DNA of 64,000 nt. Origin: Gordonia sp. ABSL11-1 (GTDB lineage: Bacteria; Actinomycetota; Actinomycetes; Mycobacteriales; Mycobacteriaceae). The position numbers and the translations under genes were made by a program. Each line of letters opens with the position of its first letter. The first letter of the stretch is position 1. This document shows, piece after piece, positions 17,603 to 24,550 of this stretch. Location: the NCBI RefSeq assembly GCF_030315685.1, contig NZ_JASXSI010000026.1:1-64000 (forward strand), written 5' to 3'. The notes under the pieces are model-generated. The model ran no database searches. It saw nothing but the letters and a program-made list of their open reading frames with translations, and was not told the origin of the DNA.

Positions 17603-18835
17603 ATGCATCGTCGCGTGACGACAGGTGCTCTCGCGTTGGCCATGGCGAGTGTTCTCGCCGTGTCCGCGTGTAGCAGCAAATCCAGCGACTCCGGATCCGA
17701 ATCGGGCGCCAGCGGCTCGGCTGCCGCGAGTTCCGGACTGGAGATCGCACCACTGGCCCAGATCGACACCCAGGGCAATGAGGTCCAGGCGACCGCAGAG
17801 GAGGCCGCGCTCAACCCGGCCGGCGACGGCAAGGCCGAATGTCCCGAGACCACGATCGCCATGGCCGGCGCACTGACCGGCGCCGACGCCGCACTCGGCA
17901 TCAACATCCGCAACGGCGCGCAGCTCGCCGTCGACCAGCACAACAAAGCGAACGCGAACTGCCAGATCGTCCTCAAGACCTTCGACACCGAGGGTGACCC
18001 GCAGAAGGCCACCCAGGTGGCCCCGCAGATCGTCAACGACGACGCCATCGTCGGCCTGATCGGTCCCGCCTTCTCCGGCGAGACGAAGGCCACCGGCGGC
18101 ATCTTCAACCAGGCCGGACTCGTGTCGGTCACCGCCTCGGCCACCAACCCGACACTCACCGACAACGGGTGGAAGACCTTCTTCCGCGGCCTGGCCAACG
18201 ACGACGTGCAGGGCCCCGCGGTCGCCAAGTACCTGACCGGCACCATGGGAAAGAAGAAGGTGTGCGTCATCAAGGACGACACCGATTACGGTGTGGGACT
18301 TGCCAAGGCGATGACCGAGTCGCTCGGCCCGGCCGCCGACGCCAGCTGCTCCGGCGACGTCAAGAAGGGTGACCGCGAGTTCTCTGCGATCATCTCGAAG
18401 GTCACCGCCGCCAATCCGGATGCGGTGTTCTACTCGGGTTACTATGCCGAGGCCGCCCCACTCGCGCAGCAGCTGAAGACCGCGGGCTCCGAGGCGACCT
18501 TCGTCTCCGGCGACGGCACCAACGACCCGCAGTTCACCGCGCAGGCCGGCGACAGCGCCAAGGGCGCGATGCTGAGCTGCCCCTGTGGTCCGGCACCCTC
18601 GCAGTTCAAGTCGGAGTACGAGTCGGCATTCAAGCAGGCCCCGGGCGTGTATTCGGTGGAGGCCTACGATCTCGCCACCATCTTGATGAAGGGCATCTCC
18701 GAGGGCCAGCGCACGCGGCCCGAGCTGCTGAACTTCGTCAAGACCTACAAGGGCCCCGGCCTGGCCCGGCAGTACGAGTGGACCCCGACCGGCGAGCTCA
18801 CGTCGTCGCTGATCTGGGTGTACGACGTCAAGTAA
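17603..18835 (+). CDS. livK: Branched-chain amino-acid ABC substrate-binding lipoprotein
   Basis: A 410-aa LivJ/LivK-type periplasmic-binding protein, anchored as a lipoprotein. The signal peptide ends in LAVSAC, with the lipidated cysteine at position 23, followed by a Ser/Gly-rich linker. The mature part has type-I binding-protein features (TIAMAGALTGADAALG, VGLIGPAFSGE, YSGYYAEAAPLAQQL). It captures leucine/isoleucine/valine or a related ligand for the LivHMGF channel encoded next. It is separated from livH by a strong hairpin that probably lets this gene be expressed above the rest. Exact ligand specificity cannot be read. Confidence 0.92.
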   Translation: MHRRVTTGALALAMASVLAVSACSSKSSDSGSESGASGSAAASSGLEIAPLAQIDTQGNEVQATAEEAALNPAGDGKAECPETTIAMAGALTGADAALGINIRNGAQLAVDQHNKANANCQIVLKTFDTEGDPQKATQVAPQIVNDDAIVGLIGPAFSGETKATGGIFNQAGLVSVTASATNPTLTDNGWKTFFRGLANDDVQGPAVAKYLTGTMGKKKVCVIKDDTDYGVGLAKAMTESLGPAADASCSGDVKKGDREFSAIISKVTAANPDAVFYSGYYAEAAPLAQQLKTAGSEATFVSGDGTNDPQFTAQAGDSAKGAMLSCPCGPAPSQFKSEYESAFKQAPGVYSVEAYDLATILMKGISEGQRTRPELLNFVKTYKGPGLARQYEWTPTGELTSSLIWVYDVK

Positions 18836-18846
18836 GACACGACCAT

Positions 18847-18884
18847 CACGGTGCGTCCGGGCACATCGGCCCGGACGCACCGTG
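18847..18884 (+). terminator. Intercistronic hairpin livK-livH
   Basis: CACGGTGCGTCCGGGC, loop ACATCG, GCCCGGACGCACCGTG: a perfect 16-bp stem 11 nt after the livK stop. No T-run follows, so it could be a partial terminator or an mRNA 3'-end stabiliser. Confidence 0.75.
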
Positions 18885-18920
18885 GTCTGTGGGGGAAATC
18901 TCTGTGGCTGAAAGGCATGC

Positions 18921-19961
18921 ATGATCGTGTACTCGATGGCCGAGACGACGGTGATGGCGTCGACCATCAACTTCGACCTCGGCGCTCTCAAGGACGGCTT
19001 CTGGGGCCTGACGATCGAGGGGCTGACCTACGGGTCGATCTACGCTCTCGTCGCGGTGGGGTACACCTTGGTGTACGGCGTCCTCCGGCTGATCAACTTC
19101 GCGCATTCCGAGGTCTTCATGCTCGGCATGTTCGGGCAGTACATCGGCCTGCTGCTGCTCGGTTTCACGCCCTCGGGGAACACCTACTCCGAGGGCACGT
19201 TCATGACGATCATCTACCTGCTCCTCGCCGGGCTGTGTGGCATGGCCGTATCCGGTAGCGCGGCAGTCGGATTGGAGTTCGTCGCCTACCGGCCACTGCG
19301 TAAACGCAACGCCAAGCCGCTGGCGTTCCTGATCACGGCGATCGGCATGTCGTTCGTCCTGCAGGAGTTCGTGCACTACGTGCTCCCGAAGCTGCCCATC
19401 GATCCGCCGCTCGGCGGCTCGAGCGCACAGCCGACGATCCGGCTGGTCCAGCCGGTCAAGGAGTTCAGCATCTTCGGTGCGCCCGTCTACAACCTCACGC
19501 TGATCATCATCCTCTCGGCGCTGATCCTGGCGCTGGGCACCGACTACATGATCAACCGCACCCGCCTCGGCCGCGGCATCCAGTCGGTGGCGCAGGACCC
19601 CGACGCGGCACTGCTGATGGGTGTGTCGCGCGAGCGCATCATCATGATCACGTTCCTCATCGGCGGCGTTCTCGCCGGCGCGGCCGCACTCCTCTACACG
19701 CTGCGGGTGCCGACCAACATCGTCTACTACGGCGGATTCATCCTCGGCATCAAGGCGTTCTGCGCCGCCGTCCTCGGTGGCATCGGCAACGTCCGGGGTG
19801 CGCTGCTCGGCGGACTTCTCCTCGGTGTCATGGAAAACTATGGGTCGGTGGTTCTCGGCAATCAGTGGAAGGACGTCGTCGCCTTCGTCCTGCTGATCCT
19901 GGTGCTGATGTTCCGCCCGACCGGCATCCTCGGCGAAAAACTCGGGAAGGCGAGGGTATGA
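18921..19961 (+). CDS. livH: Branched-chain amino-acid ABC permease LivH
   Basis: A 346-aa integral membrane permease of the LivH class with about eight hydrophobic segments. It has the family signatures GSIYALVAVGYTLVYGVLRLINFAH (about residues 36-60) and the EAA-like loop RGIQSVAQDPDAALLMGV near 217-234. It pairs with LivM to form the translocation channel. Starts at 18921, 18936 and 18957 are possible; the first is used here, though the region before residue 12 looks non-conserved. The stop overlaps the livM start (ATGA). Confidence 0.92.
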   Translation: MIVYSMAETTVMASTINFDLGALKDGFWGLTIEGLTYGSIYALVAVGYTLVYGVLRLINFAHSEVFMLGMFGQYIGLLLLGFTPSGNTYSEGTFMTIIYLLLAGLCGMAVSGSAAVGLEFVAYRPLRKRNAKPLAFLITAIGMSFVLQEFVHYVLPKLPIDPPLGGSSAQPTIRLVQPVKEFSIFGAPVYNLTLIIILSALILALGTDYMINRTRLGRGIQSVAQDPDAALLMGVSRERIIMITFLIGGVLAGAAALLYTLRVPTNIVYYGGFILGIKAFCAAVLGGIGNVRGALLGGLLLGVMENYGSVVLGNQWKDVVAFVLLILVLMFRPTGILGEKLGKARV

Positions 19962-21187
19962 CGACACATCAGCCACCGGCGGATCCGTCGGCACTCAAGG
20001 ATCCGAACGCACCCGAACCCCGCGGTGTCGGCGACGCCATCCGAACCTGGTGGAACGGCCTGCCGCGCGTCGCGCAATGGCTCGTCGGTGTCCCGGCGAT
20101 CATCGTGATCGCACTGCTCCCGGTCGTCAATCCTCCGCTCATCACCACCACCGCAACCGATTTCGGGGTGGTGATGGCGACGTTCGCGATGACCGCGCTG
20201 ATCGCCATCGGCCTCAACGTCGTCGTCGGCCAGACCGGCCTGCTCGACCTCGGATACGTCGGCTTCTACGCGGTCGGCGCCTACGTCGTCGCGCTGCTGA
20301 CCAGCCCGGCGAGTCCACTGTGGAACAGCGCCGACCACGGGATCTTCTCCGGCCCGTGGGCGTGGCTGGCCTGTGTGCCACTCGCGATCATCATCACCGG
20401 CATCACGGGCGTGATCCTCGGAACGCCGACCCTGCGTGTACGCGGCGACTACCTGGCCATCGTCACACTCGGATTCGGCGAGATCGTGCGGCTGCTCGCC
20501 GACAACCTCAGCGACATCACCAACGGCGCGTCCGGCCTGCAGGGTGTGCTGTTCCCGGAACTCGGTACCTCCGACAAGCATCCCGACGGGGTGTTCTCCA
20601 GCGCCAACAACGCGGACACGCTCAACTACGGCGTGTGGTGGTATTGGCTGGGCATCGTCCTGGTCATCCTCGTGCTCATCGTGATCGGCAACCTGGAACG
20701 CAGCCGCGTCGGCCGCTCGTGGGTGGCCATCCGTGAGGATGAGGACGCCGCCGAGATCATGGGCGTACCGACCTTCAAGTACAAGCTGTGGGCATTCGTG
20801 ATCGGCGCGGGCATCGGCGGACTCTCCGGCGCCGTGTACGCCGGTCAGGTGCAGTACGTCGATCCGAAGGCATTCACGGTCATCAACTCGATGCTGTTCC
20901 TGTGCGCCGTCGTGCTCGGCGGGCAGGGCAACAAGCTCGGCGTGATCGCCGGCGCATTCCTCATCGTCTACCTGCCGGCCCGCGTGCAGGGCGTCGAGAT
21001 CGGTGGACAGTCGCTGAGTGAGTTCAAGTATCTGTTCTTCGGCATCGCCCTGGTGGTCCTGATGGTCTTCCGTCCGCAGGGATTGTTCCCGGCCCGCGCC
21101 CGCCTGATCACCTTCGGCCGCCGCATCTACGGCGCGGTGAAACGGGCGCCGGCGGTTCCGGCGCGTGGCGAGGAGGCCGGCGCATGA
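19958..21187 (+). CDS. livM: Branched-chain amino-acid ABC permease LivM
   Basis: A 409-aa permease with an N-terminal polar extension of about 45 residues and then nine or so hydrophobic segments. It contains LIAIGLNVVVGQTGLLDLGYVGFYAVGAY (LivM signature) and the cytoplasmic loop RVGRSWVAIREDEDAAEIMG that contacts the ATPases. It overlaps livH and livG by 4 nt each, so translation is coupled. The C-terminus is basic and cytoplasmic. Confidence 0.92.
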   Translation: MTTHQPPADPSALKDPNAPEPRGVGDAIRTWWNGLPRVAQWLVGVPAIIVIALLPVVNPPLITTTATDFGVVMATFAMTALIAIGLNVVVGQTGLLDLGYVGFYAVGAYVVALLTSPASPLWNSADHGIFSGPWAWLACVPLAIIITGITGVILGTPTLRVRGDYLAIVTLGFGEIVRLLADNLSDITNGASGLQGVLFPELGTSDKHPDGVFSSANNADTLNYGVWWYWLGIVLVILVLIVIGNLERSRVGRSWVAIREDEDAAEIMGVPTFKYKLWAFVIGAGIGGLSGAVYAGQVQYVDPKAFTVINSMLFLCAVVLGGQGNKLGVIAGAFLIVYLPARVQGVEIGGQSLSEFKYLFFGIALVVLMVFRPQGLFPARARLITFGRRIYGAVKRAPAVPARGEEAGA

Positions 21188-22161
21188 CACGACATCGTCA
21201 ACCCGACGACGGACCCGGCGACACCTCGGGCGGCGTGCCCGACCACGAGGAGCAGATCGCTGAGGCGGTCGCCGATCCCGAGGCCACCACCGTCGTCGAC
21301 ACCGCAGCCATCGACCCCGATCTGTCCGATCCGGAAGTCGTGGCCGAAGTCGTTGCGCCACAACGTGAGATCGTCACCGCGACCGGCGAGCCGCTGCTCG
21401 AGGTGAACGGTCTGACCGTCGAGTTCGGCGGTCTCGCCGCCCTTGACGACGTCACCTTCGACATCAAGCGGGGTGAGATCCTCGGCCTCATCGGGCCCAA
21501 CGGTGCGGGCAAGACCACCTGTTTCAACGCCATCACCGGCGTGTACCGACCGACCCGCGGTACGGTCACGTTCGACGGCGCGCCGCTCGGCCGGATCAAG
21601 CAGCACAAGATCACCCGCAAAGGCATCGCCCGCACCTTCCAGAACGTCCGACTGTGGGGTGAGATGACGGCGCTGGAGAACGTGTGCGTCGGCACCGACG
21701 CGCGACACAAGACGTCGGTGTTCGGTGGCCTCCTGCGCACCCCGCGCCATTACCGCGAGGAACGCGACGCCGTCGACCGCGGAATGGCGTTGCTCGAGTT
21801 CGTCGGGATCGGTGCGCGGGCGGCAGAGAAGGCGTCGAATCTGCCCTACGGCGACCAGCGTCGTCTCGAGATCGCTCGTGCACTGGCGACCGAGCCGAAA
21901 CTGCTGTGCCTCGACGAGCCCGCCGCCGGATTCAATCCGATCGAGAAGACCGCCCTGATGGGGCTGATCAAGAGAATCCGCGACGACGGTTACACGGTAT
22001 TGCTGATCGAACACGACATGCGCCTCGTCATGGGGGTGACCGACCGCATCGTCGTGCTCGAGTTCGGACGCAAGATCGCCGACGGCACCCCGAGAGAAGT
22101 CCGCGACAACCCCGCCGTGGTGGCCGCCTACCTGGGAGTGCCCGATGACGAAACCGCCTGA
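21184..22161 (+). CDS. livG: Branched-chain amino-acid ABC ATPase LivG
   Basis: A 325-aa ABC ATPase. Walker A GPNGAGKT spans residues 104-111, followed by the long LivG-type insertion (RTFQNVRLWGEMTALENV), the signature region NLPYGDQRRLEIARAL, and Walker B LLCLDEPAAG. In place of the canonical LSGGQ it reads LPYGDQR, as is normal for LivG. Unlike most LivG proteins it has an acidic, apparently unstructured extension of about 70 residues before the ABC core. It overlaps livM by 4 nt and livF by 17 nt. It hydrolyses ATP for LivHM together with LivF. Confidence 0.92.
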   Translation: MTRHRQPDDGPGDTSGGVPDHEEQIAEAVADPEATTVVDTAAIDPDLSDPEVVAEVVAPQREIVTATGEPLLEVNGLTVEFGGLAALDDVTFDIKRGEILGLIGPNGAGKTTCFNAITGVYRPTRGTVTFDGAPLGRIKQHKITRKGIARTFQNVRLWGEMTALENVCVGTDARHKTSVFGGLLRTPRHYREERDAVDRGMALLEFVGIGARAAEKASNLPYGDQRRLEIARALATEPKLLCLDEPAAGFNPIEKTALMGLIKRIRDDGYTVLLIEHDMRLVMGVTDRIVVLEFGRKIADGTPREVRDNPAVVAAYLGVPDDETA

Positions 22162-23101
22162 ACCCGCCAAGCCTGATCCCACTGCGTCCGATCCCACTGC
22201 GTCCGATCCCACTGCGTCCGATCCCGCTGCGCCTGATCCCGCTGCGCCTGATCCCACTGCGCCCGATACCGCTGTGCCCGATCCCGCTGTGCCCGATCCC
22301 ACTGTGCCCGATCCCACTGTGCCCGATCCCACTGTGCCCGATCCCGCAACCCCTGCTTCGCCCGACTCGGCCACGTCGGCGACGCCCGTCCTCGAACTGC
22401 GTGACGTGGTCATCCACTACGGCCGCATCCGCGCGCTGCACGGGATCTCCCTGCAGGTGGGTGCCGGCGAGCTCGTCACCCTCCTCGGCGCGAACGGGGC
22501 GGGCAAGTCGACGACGATGCGAGGCATCTCCGGGCTGAACCGGCTGACCAGCGGCGAGATCCTGTTCAACGGCGAGGCCATCTCCGGGCTCGCCCCGCAC
22601 GAGCGGGTCAAGCGCGGCATCATCCAGGTGCCGGAGGGTCGTCGGATCTTTCCCGGCATGACGGTGCTCGAGAATCTCGACATGGGTTGCTACGGAAGGA
22701 AGTTCGACTCGAAGGCGGCCTACCAGGAGTCGGTGGACCATGTCTTCGAGCTCTTCCCACGTCTCGGCGAGCGACGCAAACAGTTCGGTGGGACCATGTC
22801 CGGAGGCGAGCAGCAGATGCTCGCGATCGGCCGTGCGCTGATGGCCCGACCGAAACTCCTGCTGCTCGACGAACCGTCGATGGGCTTGGCGCCGATGGTG
22901 ATCCAGCAGATCTTCCGGATCATCGCGCAGATCAACGCCGAGGGCACCACCATCCTCCTCGTCGAACAGAACGCGCAGCAGGCGCTGAGCCGCTCCACCC
23001 GCGGTTACATCCTGGAGACCGGTGTGATCACCAAGGAGGGTGCCGGCCGGGATCTCCTGGTCGACGACGCGGTGCGCGAGGCATATCTGGGCGTCGCCTG
23101 A
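22145..23101 (+). CDS. livF: Branched-chain amino-acid ABC ATPase LivF with repeat tail
   Basis: A 318-aa protein. The ABC core starts near residue 82. Walker A is GANGAGKST (115-123), then the LivF-specific VPEGRRIFPGMTVLENL, signature TMSGGEQQMLAIGRAL, Walker B LLLLDEPSMG and LVEQNAQQAL. Residues 11-70 are twelve consecutive five-residue repeats (D-P-T/A-x-P/S), encoded by a 15-bp tandem array, which standard LivF proteins lack. The extension is Asp/Pro-rich and probably disordered. Last gene of the liv operon; a hairpin follows. Confidence 0.92.
   Translation: MTKPPEPAKPDPTASDPTASDPTASDPAAPDPAAPDPTAPDTAVPDPAVPDPTVPDPTVPDPTVPDPATPASPDSATSATPVLELRDVVIHYGRIRALHGISLQVGAGELVTLLGANGAGKSTTMRGISGLNRLTSGEILFNGEAISGLAPHERVKRGIIQVPEGRRIFPGMTVLENLDMGCYGRKFDSKAAYQESVDHVFELFPRLGERRKQFGGTMSGGEQQMLAIGRALMARPKLLLLDEPSMGLAPMVIQQIFRIIAQINAEGTTILLVEQNAQQALSRSTRGYILETGVITKEGAGRDLLVDDAVREAYLGVA
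22175..22354 (+). repeat. 15-bp tandem repeat, 12 copies, inside livF
   Basis: A minisatellite of twelve 15-bp units with consensus GATCCCACTGYGYCC, encoding D-P-T/A-x-P/S. The first three units (ending in TCC, Ser) and three of the last four (ACTGTGCCC) are near identical, which indicates recent slippage. Copy number is likely to vary between strains without breaking frame. Confidence 0.95.
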
Positions 23102-23188
23102 CGTCGGCGGATCGAAGTCAACCGAAGGGTTCCCGGATCCGACCCGAGCTGCCTCGGTAGGCGAGTCCGGCCGTATACATCTGCAGCG

Positions 23189-23231
23189 CCGGAGGCCGTC
23201 GGCGACAACAGTTGTCGTCGACAGCCTCCGG
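23189..23231 (+). terminator. Hairpin after the liv operon
   Basis: CCGGAGGC...GCCTCCGG encloses CGACAAC-A-GTTGTCG, forming one long interrupted stem about 90 nt after livF. No T-run follows. It probably ends the liv transcript. Confidence 0.55.
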
Positions 23232-23306
23232 GCATGCTCTCGAATACGGCGGGCCGGCCGACCTCACGCGTGACGCACGTCCAAGGATCTGCGCGTCGGC
23301 ATCATC

Positions 23307-23312
23307 TACCCT
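23307..23312 (+). promoter_or_regulatory. -10 box of first GNAT gene
   Basis: TACCCT ends 6 nt before the ATG at 23319, the spacing of a leaderless promoter. Confidence 0.5.
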
Positions 23313-23318
23313 CGAGGC

Positions 23319-23888
23319 ATGCCGGGCATTGTAGTGACACCGAGCCGAGATCTCGATCTGGTGAGTTCGCTCCTCGCGCAGGCGTTCGTCGACGACCCCG
23401 TCATCCGATGGCTGCAGCCCGATCCGCGACACCACAAACAGATCTTCCTCACGCTCGCCCGGTGGGTGCACGGCGCCGACGCGTCGATCGATCTCGCCGT
23501 CCGCGACGGCGTTCCGATCGGGGCGGCGGTGTGGGACGCTCCCGGTCACAAGGTGAGCGCGACAGCGCAGATCGCGTCGATGGCCGGCTTCGCGAAGGCG
23601 CTCCGCAGTCGGATGCGCTACGGCGGCATCCTCGAGCAACAGTTCACCAAGCTCCGCCCCAAGGAACCGCACTGGTATCTGGGGCAGGTCGGCGCGACCA
23701 TCAAGGGGGCCGGTGTCGGCGGCGCACTCCTGGCGGCGGGGATCGACCGGGTGGATGCCCCCGCGTATCTCGAGAGCTCCAACGAGGCCAACATCCCCCT
23801 GTACGAGCGCTACGGATTCCAGGTCACCACCGAGATCACGCTCCCGTACGACGGCCCGACCGTCTGGCCCATGTACCGCCGCGGCTGA
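23319..23888 (+). CDS. GNAT-family N-acetyltransferase
   Basis: A 189-aa acetyltransferase-fold protein. GNAT features are visible near residues 124-137 (LGQVGATIKGAGVGGALL, where the acetyl-CoA pyrophosphate loop expected as Q/RxxGxG/A reads KGAGVG) and at LESSNEANIPLYERYGF (about 149-165), the family's terminal strand and helix. The next gene encodes a paralogue of exactly the same length. Substrate unknown; such proteins acetylate small amines or protein N-termini. A TANNNT box 6 nt before the ATG suggests a leaderless mRNA. Confidence 0.85.
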   Translation: MPGIVVTPSRDLDLVSSLLAQAFVDDPVIRWLQPDPRHHKQIFLTLARWVHGADASIDLAVRDGVPIGAAVWDAPGHKVSATAQIASMAGFAKALRSRMRYGGILEQQFTKLRPKEPHWYLGQVGATIKGAGVGGALLAAGIDRVDAPAYLESSNEANIPLYERYGFQVTTEITLPYDGPTVWPMYRRG

Positions 23889-23926
23889 ACCTGTCCGAAA
23901 CGCGGACCCGAGACGTCGAACCGATC

Positions 23927-23932
23927 TACGCT
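23927..23932 (+). promoter_or_regulatory. -10 box of second GNAT gene
   Basis: TACGCT ends 6 nt before the ATG at 23939, again leaderless spacing, so the second paralogue has its own promoter rather than relying on the first. Confidence 0.5.
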
Positions 23933-23938
23933 CGCAGC

Positions 23939-24508
23939 ATGTCGGACATCTCCGTCGTCGCCTCCACGGACAAGAAGCTCGTGAGTGATGTCCTTGCACA
24001 AGCTTTCATCGACGATCCGGTGGTCCGCTGGATGGCGCCCGACCCCGCAAAGCATCGGGCGTTCTTCAGAGCGATGTTGACCACCGGGCACGGCCGGGAG
24101 AACGGTCTGGACGTGGCGATGCACGACGGTGTCGTCGTCGGCGCGTCGGTCTGGGATCCGCCGGGTTTCACCACCCGCAAGGTCGATGAGCTTCGCGGCA
24201 TACTCGGATTCATCCGGGCCCTCGGGCAGCGCGCGTCCTATGGGCAGGACCTCGAGCGGCTGTGTGCCGAACACCGACCGGACGAGCCGTACTGGTATCT
24301 GCCGCTGATCGGCGCCACCGCCCACGGGCAGGGGATCGGCACGACCCTGTTGCACGCACGCCTCGACGACATGCGCGGACCGGTCCACCTGGAGGCCTCC
24401 AACGAGGTCAACGTCCCGCTGTACGAACGCTTCGGTTTCGAGGTGAACGGAGAGATCCAGCTGCCGAACGACGGGCCCAAGCTGTGGCCCATGCGCCGAC
24501 GTCGCTGA
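23939..24508 (+). CDS. GNAT-family N-acetyltransferase, paralogue of preceding gene
   Basis: 189 aa, the same length as its upstream neighbour and alike throughout: LAQAFIDDPVVRWMAPDP matches LAQAFVDDPVIRWLQPDP, and LEASNEVNVPLYERFGFEV matches LESSNEANIPLYERYGFQV. The acetyl-CoA loop reads HGQGIGTTLL, closer to the canonical Q-x-x-G-x-G/A than in the first copy. The pair is a local tandem duplication that has diverged. Substrate unknown. Confidence 0.86.
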   Translation: MSDISVVASTDKKLVSDVLAQAFIDDPVVRWMAPDPAKHRAFFRAMLTTGHGRENGLDVAMHDGVVVGASVWDPPGFTTRKVDELRGILGFIRALGQRASYGQDLERLCAEHRPDEPYWYLPLIGATAHGQGIGTTLLHARLDDMRGPVHLEASNEVNVPLYERFGFEVNGEIQLPNDGPKLWPMRRRR

Positions 24509-24537
24509 CACCCCCTCGAACTGTCGGGGCGTGTCAC

Positions 24538-24543
24538 TAGACT
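24538..24543 (+). promoter_or_regulatory. -10 box of polA
   Basis: TAGACT ends 7 nt before the GTG start of polA, indicating a probable leaderless transcript. Confidence 0.5.
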
Positions 24544-24550
24544 CGCTGGG

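Noticed and set aside
22175..22354. Transposon or CRISPR origin of the livF repeat array
   Set aside because: Contiguous in-frame 15-bp units without spacers; a coding minisatellite explains it.
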